A stretch of DNA of 64,000 bases from Pseudooceanicola pacificus (GTDB lineage: Bacteria; Pseudomonadota; Alphaproteobacteria; Rhodobacterales; Rhodobacteraceae), in NCBI RefSeq assembly GCF_009789075.1, contig NZ_WNXQ01000005.1:124001-188000 (forward strand). The letters are read 5' to 3'. Under the pieces are notes generated by a model. That model had not been told where the DNA came from. It searched no databases and saw only the letters and a program-made list of their open reading frames with translations. Positions within the stretch are counted from its first letter, which is position 1, and each line of letters starts with the position of its first letter. The position numbers and the translations under genes were made by a program. This document shows positions 43,590 to 50,981 of this stretch, one piece after another.

Positions 43590-44270
43590 ATGAGCCAAAC
43601 GGACAGTTTCATCGACGAGGTCACCGAGGAGGTCCGCCGCGACCGGCTGTTCGGGCTGATCCGCCGGTATGGCTGGATCGCGGTCCTGGTCGTTCTGGTG
43701 GTTGTCGCCGGGGCGGCGTGGAACGAATACCGCAAGGCCCAGGAGCGCACGGCGGCCCAGGCTCTTGGCGATGCGCTGCTGTCCGCGCTGGAACAGGACA
43801 CGCCCGCGGAACGGGTGTCCGCCCTCGACGCGGTCGACGCCACGACCCCGGGCCAGCAGGCGATCCGCGGCCTGCTGGAATCGAGCGAGGCCGCGGCGGC
43901 CGATGATCCCGAAGGCGCCGCAGACACGCTGATGCAGGTGGCCGGGTCGTCTGACCTGCCGAAGATCTACCGCGACATCGCCCGGTTCAAGGCGCTTGGC
44001 CTGCAGGCCGGGCAGCGCGATCCGGCCGAGCGGCGGGCGGATTACGAGGCTCTGGCCAACTCGGGCTCGGCCCTGCGGCTGCTGGCTGACGAGCAGATCG
44101 CGCTGACCTATGTCGAGGCCGGCGAGACCGACGAGGCCATCGCCCGCCTGCGCGCGATCCTGGAGGATGCGGAACTGACCACGGGCTTGCGTCAACGGGC
44201 GTCTCAGTTGATTGTGGCGCTTGGGGCCGATCCCGCTGCACCGGATGGTGCGGCGGCAGGCAGTGAATGA
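43590..44270 (+). CDS. YfgM-like TPR membrane protein
   Basis: A 226-residue inner-membrane protein with one helix (IAVLVVLVVVAGAAWNEYRK, about residues 29-45) and a periplasmic TPR-like domain (ARFKALGLQAGQRDPAERRA, then LADEQIALTYVEAGETDEAI). YfgM partners periplasmic chaperones and the SecYEG translocon in Escherichia coli. The yfgM-bamB-der order is the same there. Its stop overlaps the bamB start (ATGA). Confidence 0.88.
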   Translation: MSQTDSFIDEVTEEVRRDRLFGLIRRYGWIAVLVVLVVVAGAAWNEYRKAQERTAAQALGDALLSALEQDTPAERVSALDAVDATTPGQQAIRGLLESSEAAAADDPEGAADTLMQVAGSSDLPKIYRDIARFKALGLQAGQRDPAERRADYEALANSGSALRLLADEQIALTYVEAGETDEAIARLRAILEDAELTTGLRQRASQLIVALGADPAAPDGAAAGSE

Positions 44271-45673
44271 ACTTGGGGCCGCGACAGATGGCTGAGGCAG
44301 TGATGGCGAGGGGCGCCGGTAGCGCGGGCGCTGGCCCGGTGCGGGGCAGATGGCTGGTGCGGGCCGCAATGGTGGCGGTGCTGGCGGTGACGGCGGCCTG
44401 CGACGAACGCGAGGTGATCCTGCCCGGCAAGCGCGAGGACCTGCGCGCGGCGCTGAGCACCGGCGCGCCGGTGGAAGACCTGGCCGCGCGCCAGGGCAAC
44501 CGGTCCCTGCCGATCAGCCTGCCCGCGGCCCGCAACAATGCCGACTGGCTGCAACGGCCCGGCACGCCGGCCACGCGGACGGACAATCCCGCACTCGGCC
44601 CGGCGCCGGTGCTGGCCTGGTCGGCGCCGATCGGCGCGGGCGACAGCCGCCGCAACCGGATCACGGCCGAGCCCGTGGTGGCCGGCGGCCGCGTCTTCAC
44701 CCTGGATGCCGAGGCGAAGGTGACCGCCACCTCCACCGCCGGCGCGACGCTCTGGCAGGCCGATCTCGTGCCCTCGACCGACGGTGCCGGCGACGCCACC
44801 GGCGGCGGGCTGGCCGTGGGCGGCGGGCGGCTCTACGTCTCGTCCGGCTTCGGTCGGCTGACCGCGCTGGACCCGGCCACGGGCGCGGTGATCTGGCAGC
44901 AGGAGCTGCAGGCCGCGGGCAATGGCGCGCCGACCTTCGCCAATGGCGTGGTCTACCTCGTCGCGGGCGATGCGACCGCCTGGGCGATCGAGGCCGATAC
45001 CGGCCGGATCCGCTGGCAGCTCTCCTCGGCGCCCGACTCCAACAACGTGCTGGGCGGGCCCGCCCCGGCGCTGACCGACAAATACGCGATCTTCGGCTTC
45101 GGCTCGGGCGAGGTGCAGGGCGCCTTCCGCAACGGCGGGCTGCGGGCCTGGGAGGTCATCGTCGGCGGCCGCCGCCTGGGCTATGCCCGCGCGAACATCA
45201 GCGATATCACCGGCGATCCGGTTGTCCTGGGCTCCACCGTCTATGTCGGCGCCCAGTCCGGGCGGCTCGCGGCGCTGGACGTCTCGACCGGCGAGCGGCT
45301 CTGGACGGCGGACGAGGGCCCGCTGGGCCCGGTCTGGGTGGCCGGCGGCTCGGTCTTCCTGATCTCGGACCGCAACGAACTGCTCCGCCTCGACGCCGCC
45401 ACCGGCGACCGGATCTGGGGCGCCGAACTGCCGTTCTTCGTCAAGGACCGGCCGAGGCGGCAGAAAGAGGTCTTTGCCCATTACGGCCCGGTGCTGGCCG
45501 GGGGGCGGATCGTCATCGCCTCGAACGACGGCTGGCTGCGGTTCTACGACCCGGCCTCCGGCGCGCCGCGCGGCTCGATCGAGGTGCCCGGCGGCGCCAC
45601 GGTCGCACCCGTCGTGGCCGGCGGCACGCTCTACGCGGTCTCGACCAAGGGCATGCTCTACGCCTACCGCTGA
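44267..45673 (+). CDS. bamB: BamB-like PQQ-repeat lipoprotein
   Basis: A 468-residue beta-propeller protein of the outer-membrane protein assembly complex. The N-terminus has a basic region and a hydrophobic stretch ending VLAVTAACDE; the Cys is a plausible but non-canonical lipobox. PQQ-type blades are seen in LTALDPATGAVIWQQELQAA, AALDVSTGERLWTADEGPLG and LLRLDAATGDRIWGAELPFF. It is placed between the YfgM-like gene and der, as in many proteobacteria, and co-translated with the former. Confidence 0.9.
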   Translation: MNLGPRQMAEAVMARGAGSAGAGPVRGRWLVRAAMVAVLAVTAACDEREVILPGKREDLRAALSTGAPVEDLAARQGNRSLPISLPAARNNADWLQRPGTPATRTDNPALGPAPVLAWSAPIGAGDSRRNRITAEPVVAGGRVFTLDAEAKVTATSTAGATLWQADLVPSTDGAGDATGGGLAVGGGRLYVSSGFGRLTALDPATGAVIWQQELQAAGNGAPTFANGVVYLVAGDATAWAIEADTGRIRWQLSSAPDSNNVLGGPAPALTDKYAIFGFGSGEVQGAFRNGGLRAWEVIVGGRRLGYARANISDITGDPVVLGSTVYVGAQSGRLAALDVSTGERLWTADEGPLGPVWVAGGSVFLISDRNELLRLDAATGDRIWGAELPFFVKDRPRRQKEVFAHYGPVLAGGRIVIASNDGWLRFYDPASGAPRGSIEVPGGATVAPVVAGGTLYAVSTKGMLYAYR

Positions 45674-46025
45674 CGGCACCGGGACAGGGCAGGGGGCCGG
45701 CCGCCCCCGCGCCCCGTCCCGCCTCCGCCCCCCGTGGCCCGCAAGGGAGCAGGGACCTGCACCGGCATCGCGGCGCCTGGCGCTGCGCAGGGTTCGGGGT
45801 CTCGCGGGTCCGCCTCCGGCGGGAGTATTTCGGACGAGATGAAGCCGGGTGGATCGCCCCTGCTTCATCTCGTTGCAAATACTCCGGGGGAGTCCGGCGC
45901 GCAGCGGCGGACGGGGGCAGCGCCCCCGGCAGCGGTCCGGCGGGTGCGACGGTGCCGTTGCATCCCTCTTTCCGAAGCTGTTCAATTCCTGTATCGCGGC
46001 CCCTCGTAACCCTGCGGAGCCCGCC
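45674..46025. other. 352-bp gap before der, containing an inverted repeat pair
   Basis: The stretch is non-coding. Its main content is two facing copies of a dispersed 24-bp repeat (45822-45885), followed by a G-rich GGGGGCAGCGCCCCC hairpin. The ribosome-binding site and promoter of der lie at the right-hand end. Confidence 0.65.
45822..45885. repeat. Dispersed TTCATCTCGT repeat, two copies in inverted orientation
   Basis: The arms are 45822-45845 (reverse complement GCTTCATCTCGTCCGAAATA then CTCC) and 45862-45885 (GCTTCATCTCGTTGCAAATA then CTCC). They differ at 3 of 24 positions, with 16 bases between. Related copies occur at 50654-50677 and 63436-63459. A long mRNA hairpin is possible. Confidence 0.75.
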
Positions 46026-47552
46026 ATGTCCTTCACCCTCGCCATCGTCGGCCGGCCCAATGCCGGCAAGTCGACGCTGTTCAACCGGCTGGTTGGCAAG
46101 AAGCTGGCGCTGGTCGACGACCAGCCCGGGGTGACGCGCGACCTGCGTGAGGGCGAGGCCCGGCTGGGCGACCTGACCTTCACCGTGATCGACACGGCGG
46201 GTCTGGAGGAAGCCACCGACGAAAGCCTGCAGGGCCGGATGCGCAAGCTGACCGAGCGGGCGGTGGACATGGCGGATGTCTGCCTCTTCGTGCTGGATGC
46301 CCGCGCCGGTGTGACACCGACCGACGAATTCTTTGCCGAACTGCTGCGCAAGCGCGCGCCCCGGGTGATCCTGGCCTGCAACAAGGCCGAGGGCGCCGCC
46401 GCCGATGCCGGGCTGATCGAGGCCTATGCCCTGGGCCTGGGCGAGCCGCTGCGCATCTCGGCCGAGCATGGCGAGGGGATGGCCGATCTCTATGCCGCCC
46501 TGATGCCGATCTCGGATGCCTTTGCCGCGAAAGCCGCCGCTGCCGCCGAAACTGCGCCCGAGACCGATATCTTCCTGCCTGAGGACGACGGCAGCGAGGA
46601 GCTGGACCTGGGCGCCGCCGAGGAAGCCTGGCGCCCCTCGACCGCCAGGCCCCTGCAGGTCGCCGTGGTGGGCCGGCCCAATGCCGGCAAGTCGACCCTG
46701 ATCAACCGCATCCTGGGCGAGGACCGCCTGCTGACCGGCCCCGAGGCCGGGATCACCCGCGACGCGATCTCTCTGCAGATCGACTGGGACGGCCTGCCGA
46801 TGCGGATCTTCGACACCGCCGGCATGCGCAAGAAGGCCAAGGTGCAGGACAAGGTCGAAAAGCTCTCGGTCAGCGACGGCCTGCGGGCGGTGAAATTCGC
46901 CGAGGTGGTCGTGGTGCTGCTCGACGCCGCCATCCCCTTCGAGCAGCAGGACCTGCGCATCGCCGACCTGGCCGAGCGCGAGGGCCGCGCCGTGGTGGTC
47001 GCGGTGAACAAGTGGGACATCGAGGACGACAAGCAGCAGAAGCTGCGCGACCTCAAGGAGGCCTTCGAACGCCTGCTACCGCAGCTGCGCGGCGCCCCGC
47101 TGGTCACCGTCTCGGCCAAGACGGGACGTGGGCTCGACCGGCTGCGCGCCGCGGTGATCAAGGCGCATGAGGTCTGGAACCGCCGGGTGTCGACCGCGCG
47201 GCTGAACCGCTGGCTGAGCGGCATGCTGGAGGCGCACCCGCCGCCCGCGCCGCAGGGCAAGCGGATCAAGCTGCGCTACATGACCCAGGCCAAGACCCGG
47301 CCGCCCGGATTCGTGGTGATGTGCTCGCATCCCGACAAGATGCCCGAGAGCTATTCCCGCTACCTGGTGAACGGGCTGCGCGAGGGGTTCGACATGCCCG
47401 GCACCCCGATCCGCCTGCACATGCGCGGGCAGGGCGATCGCAACCCCTACCAGTCGCGCAAGAAGCCCGGGCCCTCGAAGTTGCGCAAGCACCTGGACAA
47501 GGGGCCGGCCAAGGCGCCCGGCCGCGGGTCCGGCAAGTCCCGGCCCAGGTGA
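46026..47552 (+). CDS. der: GTPase Der (EngA)
   Basis: A 508-residue tandem GTPase needed for 50S ribosome assembly. The first G domain has [19 protein letters not shown] and [14 protein letters not shown]; its G4 motif is NKAE in place of NKxD. The second has [40 protein letters not shown] and [11 protein letters not shown]-terminal KH-like domain ends with a basic tail ([20 protein letters not shown]). An Asp/Glu-rich linker joins the G domains. Confidence 0.97.
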   Translation: MSFTLAIVGRPNAGKSTLFNRLVGKKLALVDDQPGVTRDLREGEARLGDLTFTVIDTAGLEEATDESLQGRMRKLTERAVDMADVCLFVLDARAGVTPTDEFFAELLRKRAPRVILACNKAEGAAADAGLIEAYALGLGEPLRISAEHGEGMADLYAALMPISDAFAAKAAAAAETAPETDIFLPEDDGSEELDLGAAEEAWRPSTARPLQVAVVGRPNAGKSTLINRILGEDRLLTGPEAGITRDAISLQIDWDGLPMRIFDTAGMRKKAKVQDKVEKLSVSDGLRAVKFAEVVVVLLDAAIPFEQQDLRIADLAEREGRAVVVAVNKWDIEDDKQQKLRDLKEAFERLLPQLRGAPLVTVSAKTGRGLDRLRAAVIKAHEVWNRRVSTARLNRWLSGMLEAHPPPAPQGKRIKLRYMTQAKTRPPGFVVMCSHPDKMPESYSRYLVNGLREGFDMPGTPIRLHMRGQGDRNPYQSRKKPGPSKLRKHLDKGPAKAPGRGSGKSRPR

Positions 47553-47592
47553 TGGCGCCGCCCCGGCCCGGTGCGGCCCGCCGGGGGCGGGC

Positions 47593-48486
47593 ATGATCGA
47601 CAAGCTGGAAATGCTGATCGCCCTGGCGCGCGAGGAGCATTTCGGGCGTGCCGCAGAAACCCTCGGGATCACCCAGCCGACGCTGTCGGCCGGGATCAAG
47701 CAGCTGGAATCGCAGCTCGGGGTGCAGCTGGTGCGGCGCGGATCGCGCTATGGCGGGCTGACCGACGAGGGCGTGCGCACCCTGGAACGGGCCCGCCGGA
47801 TCGTGGGCGAGGCGCGGGCCCTGCGCGACGAGATGCGCGCCGTGCACCGGGGGCTTTCGGGCACCCTGCGCCTGGCCGTCGTGCCGACCGCGCTGAGCGA
47901 GGCCGCCCGCCTGACCGCCACCTTCGGCGCCGCCCATCCCGAGGTGCGGCTGATCGTGCTGTCGCGCTCCTCCACCGAAATCCTCGCCATGATCGAGAAC
48001 CTGGAGGCCGATGCCGGGGTCACCTACCTCGACAACGAACCCCTGGGCCGGGTCCTTTCGGTCCCGCTCTACCGCGAGGAATATTGCGTGGTCTGCGGCT
48101 CCGGCGCGGCGCTGGCGGCGCGTGAGTCGGTGGACTGGGGCGACCTAGGCGGCGTGCCGCTCTGCCTGCTGACCCCCGAGATGCAGAACCGCCGCATCGT
48201 GAACCAGAAGCTGATCGAGGCCGGCGTGGCCCCCGAGGCGCGGATCGAATCGAACTCCACCGTGGTGCTGATGAGCCATGTGGAGCGCGGCGGATGGGTC
48301 ACCGTGCTGCCCCGGCAGCTGGCCGAATTCCTGGCGCGCGGGCGCGGCGTGTCGGTGGTGCCCCTGCGCGACGGCGGCGCACCCCATGCCGTGGGCCTGA
48401 TAGCACCCTGGCGCGCGCCGCAGACGCCGCTGGTGGAGGCGCTGATCGAGGCCGGGCGGGGCCTGGCGGGCGTCTCGGCACGATAG
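47593..48486 (+). CDS. LysR-type regulator upstream of the formate dehydrogenase genes
   Basis: A 297-residue LysR regulator. The N-terminal helix-turn-helix reads LIALAREEHFGRAAETLGIT, then QPTLSAGIKQLESQLGVQLV. The effector-binding domain (LSGTLRLAVVPTALSEAARL) follows. It is transcribed toward fdsG, 94 bases away, and LysR genes are regular neighbours of fds operons (for example fdsR in Cupriavidus). It probably activates the fds genes, with formate or a related anion as candidate effector. Two inverted repeats in the gap are candidate binding sites. Confidence 0.9.
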   Translation: MIDKLEMLIALAREEHFGRAAETLGITQPTLSAGIKQLESQLGVQLVRRGSRYGGLTDEGVRTLERARRIVGEARALRDEMRAVHRGLSGTLRLAVVPTALSEAARLTATFGAAHPEVRLIVLSRSSTEILAMIENLEADAGVTYLDNEPLGRVLSVPLYREEYCVVCGSGAALAARESVDWGDLGGVPLCLLTPEMQNRRIVNQKLIEAGVAPEARIESNSTVVLMSHVERGGWVTVLPRQLAEFLARGRGVSVVPLRDGGAPHAVGLIAPWRAPQTPLVEALIEAGRGLAGVSAR

Positions 48487-48533
48487 AGCCTGTCTATCGT
48501 CTGACGGAAATGCGATATTGATTTTACGATCAA
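48481..48533. promoter_or_regulatory. Two inverted repeats between the LysR gene and fdsG
   Basis: CGATAGA-GCCTG-TCTATCG (48481-48499) overlaps the LysR stop codon, and TTGAT-TTTACG-ATCAA (48518-48533) lies in an AT-rich patch 48 bases before the fdsG start. Both resemble LysR-type sites. The first could also act as a hairpin in the LysR message. Confidence 0.5.
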
Positions 48534-48580
48534 GCGGCGCGAGAACCACGGCACAGCCAGCCCACCCGCCGGAGCGCGCC

Positions 48581-49048
48581 ATGTCCCCATCCACCCCCCC
48601 CTCCGAGGCCGAGATCGACGCCATCGTCGCGGCGCATATGTCGATGGAAGGGCCGATGCTGCCGATCCTGCACGCGCTGCAGGCCGCTTTTGGCCATGTG
48701 CCGCAGGCGGCGGTGCCGCGCATCGCTCAGGCGCTGAACCAGACCCGGGCCGAGGTGCACGGCGTCGTCTCCTTCTACCACGATTTCCGCGACGCGCCGG
48801 TCACGGGCCGGGTGGTGCGGCTCTGCCGGGCCGAGGCCTGCCAGGCCTCGGGCGGGGCGGCGGTGGCCGAGGCCGTGATGCAGACCTTCGGCATCGGCTG
48901 GGGCGAGAGCAAGGGCGGCGTGACGCTGGAGCCGGTCTATTGCCTGGGGCTCTGCGCCTGCGGCCCGGCGGCGCAGGTCGACGGTCGGCTGCACGGCCGC
49001 GTCGACGCCGCGCGGATCGAGGCGCTGGTGGCGGAGGGCGCGGCATGA
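48581..49048 (+). CDS. fdsG: NAD-dependent formate dehydrogenase gamma subunit
   Basis: A 155-residue homologue of the 24-kDa (NuoE) subunit of complex I. The [2Fe-2S] ligands are Cys in VRLCRAEACQASGG and Cys in VYCLGLCACGPAA. The N-terminal helical part reads LPILHALQAAFGHVPQAAVP. In the soluble Mo enzyme FdsGBA this cluster lies near the FMN in electron transfer to NAD. ATG 48581 was chosen because the N-terminus then matches the family. It overlaps fdsB by four bases. Confidence 0.95.
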   Translation: MSPSTPPSEAEIDAIVAAHMSMEGPMLPILHALQAAFGHVPQAAVPRIAQALNQTRAEVHGVVSFYHDFRDAPVTGRVVRLCRAEACQASGGAAVAEAVMQTFGIGWGESKGGVTLEPVYCLGLCACGPAAQVDGRLHGRVDAARIEALVAEGAA

Positions 49049-50574
49049 AGGTCTATGTCCCCCGCGATGCCGCCGCCCGTGCGCTTGGCGCCGATGCCGT
49101 GGCCGAGGCCGTCCTGCGCGAAGCCGCGGCGCGCGGCCTGACGGTGGACCTGGTGCGCAACGGCTCGCGCGGGATGGTCTGGCTGGAGCCGCTGCTGGAG
49201 GTCGAGACCGAGGCGGGCCGCACCGGCTTTGGCCCGGTGAGCGCGGCGGATGTGCCGGGCCTCTTCGACGCGGCGTTCGGGGATCACGCGCTGGCCCTCG
49301 GCGATGTCGAGGCGATTCCCTTCTTTGCGAAACAGACCCGCCTGACTTTTGCCCGCTGCGGGCTGATCGACCCCCTGTCGCTGGCGGAGTACGAGGCGCA
49401 TGGCGGGCTGAGCGGCCTGCGCCGCGCGCTGGAAATGACACCAGAGGCGCTGGTGGCCGAGGTCACCGACAGCGGGCTGCGCGGCCGGGGCGGGGCGGGC
49501 TTTCCCACCGGCATCAAGTGGGACACGGTGCGCAAGGCCGAGGCCGACCAGAAATACATCGTCTGCAATGCCGACGAGGGCGACAGCGGCACATTTGCCG
49601 ACCGGATGATCATGGAGGGCGATCCCTTCTCGCTGGTCGAGGGGATGGCGATCGCCGGGCTGGCCACGGGCAGCACCCGGGGCTTCGTCTACCTGCGCTC
49701 GGAATATCCCGATGCCATCGAGGTGATGCAAGAGGCCCTGCGCCGCGCCCGCGCCGCCGGGGTGCTGGGCGCCTCGGTCCTGGGATCGGGGCGCGCCTTC
49801 GACATGGAAATCCGTGTCGGCGCGGGGGCCTATGTCTGCGGCGAGGAAACCTCGCTGCTGAACTCGCTCGAAGGCAAGCGCGGCGTGGTCCGGGCCAAGC
49901 CGCCGCTGCCGGCGCTGCAGGGCGCCTTCGGCAAGCCGACGGTGGTGAACAACGTGATCTCGCTGGCGACGGTGCCGGTGATCCTGGAAAAGGGCGCGGC
50001 GCAGTACCGCGACTTCGGCCTGGGCCGGTCGCGCGGCACGATCCCGGTGCAGATCGCGGGCAATGTGAAACACGGCGGGCTGTTCGAAACCGCCTTCGGC
50101 ATGAGCCTCGGCACGCTGGTCAACGAAATCGGCGGCGGCACCGCCTCGGGCCGCCCGGTCAAGGCGGTGCAGATCGGCGGGCCGCTCGGGGCCTATTTCC
50201 CCGAGACGCTGTTCGACACGCCCTTCGGCTACGAGGAATTCGACGGGCAGGGCGGGCTGATCGGCCATGCCGGCGTGGTGATCTTCGACGACACGGCCGA
50301 CATGCTGGCGATGGCGCGCTTCGCGATGGAATTCTGCGCGGTGGAAAGCTGCGGCAAATGCACCCCCTGCCGGATCGGCGCCGTGCGCGGGGTCGAGACC
50401 ATCGACCGGATCGGGCGCGGCGACGCGTCGGCGGTCGAGGTGCTGACGGATCTCTGCGACACGATGAAGGACGGCTCGCTCTGCGCCCTCGGCGGCTTCA
50501 CCCCCTATCCGGTGATGTCGGCCCTGCGCCACTTCCCCGCCGATTTCCCCGTCGCGAAAGAGGCCGCGGAATGA
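49045..50574 (+). CDS. fdsB: NAD-dependent formate dehydrogenase beta subunit
   Basis: A 509-residue flavoprotein like NuoF, with an extra N-terminal thioredoxin-like NuoE domain. The FMN/NADH-binding motif is GLRGRGGAGFPTGIKWD and is followed by CNADEGDSGTFADRMIMEGD. The [4Fe-4S] ligands are in VESCGKCTPCRIGAVRG and a later Cys in GSLCALGGF. It transfers electrons from formate oxidation to NAD. Start ATG 49045 overlaps the fdsG stop. The next core gene, fdsA, is separated by repeats and a DUF4287 gene. Confidence 0.96.
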   Translation: MKVYVPRDAAARALGADAVAEAVLREAAARGLTVDLVRNGSRGMVWLEPLLEVETEAGRTGFGPVSAADVPGLFDAAFGDHALALGDVEAIPFFAKQTRLTFARCGLIDPLSLAEYEAHGGLSGLRRALEMTPEALVAEVTDSGLRGRGGAGFPTGIKWDTVRKAEADQKYIVCNADEGDSGTFADRMIMEGDPFSLVEGMAIAGLATGSTRGFVYLRSEYPDAIEVMQEALRRARAAGVLGASVLGSGRAFDMEIRVGAGAYVCGEETSLLNSLEGKRGVVRAKPPLPALQGAFGKPTVVNNVISLATVPVILEKGAAQYRDFGLGRSRGTIPVQIAGNVKHGGLFETAFGMSLGTLVNEIGGGTASGRPVKAVQIGGPLGAYFPETLFDTPFGYEEFDGQGGLIGHAGVVIFDDTADMLAMARFAMEFCAVESCGKCTPCRIGAVRGVETIDRIGRGDASAVEVLTDLCDTMKDGSLCALGGFTPYPVMSALRHFPADFPVAKEAAE

Positions 50575-50677
50575 CGCCCGGCGCTTGTCCCCTGCGGGAA
50601 CATCGCCCCGCCCGCCATCCCGCGCACCGCCCGGGCCCGGCGCGCGGCCCCCTGCTTCATCTCGTCAGAAATACTCC
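50575..50677. repeat. Two dispersed repeat copies directly after fdsB
   Basis: 50575-50622 begins immediately after the fdsB stop and matches 37822-37867 (CGCCCGGCGCTTGTCCCCTG ... AACATCGCCCCGCCCGCC). 50654-50677 is a copy of the 24-bp TTCATCTCGT repeat (GCTTCATCTCGTCAGAAATA then CTCC). A GGGGGCAGAGCCCCC hairpin follows. The elements lie within the fds gene cluster. Confidence 0.72.
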
Positions 50678-50770
50678 GGGGGAATCGGCCCGCAGGGACG
50701 ATGGGGGCAGAGCCCCCTCCCGTGTCCATCTGTCCCCCCGCCAGGACCGTTTCACAAGGAGCACCCCGCG

Positions 50771-50977
50771 ATGACCGACAAGGTAAAGGGCCCCGCCTCC
50801 TACTTCCCCTCGATCGAGAAGACCTACGGCCAGCCCATCGACCACTGGCTTTCCCTCGTCGCCGCCCGGCCCGGGGAGAAGCACATGGACACCGTCGCCT
50901 GGCTCAAGACCGAACACGGGCTGGGCCACGGCCATGCCAATGCAATCGTCGCGCATGTACGCGCCGGGAAAGGCTGA
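50771..50977 (+). CDS. DUF4287 domain protein within the fds cluster
   Basis: A 68-residue protein matching the DUF4287 pattern (PASYFPSIEKTYGQPIDHWL, then HMDTVAWLKTEHGLGHGHAN, AIVAHVRAGKG). The family is small, soluble and uncharacterised. The start is ATG 50771, preceded by AAGGAGC. It ends 4 bases before fdsA and is very likely translated with it, yet it is not a known part of formate dehydrogenase. It may be a passenger that arrived with the repeats just upstream. Confidence 0.87.
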   Translation: MTDKVKGPASYFPSIEKTYGQPIDHWLSLVAARPGEKHMDTVAWLKTEHGLGHGHANAIVAHVRAGKG

Positions 50978-50981
50978 GATC

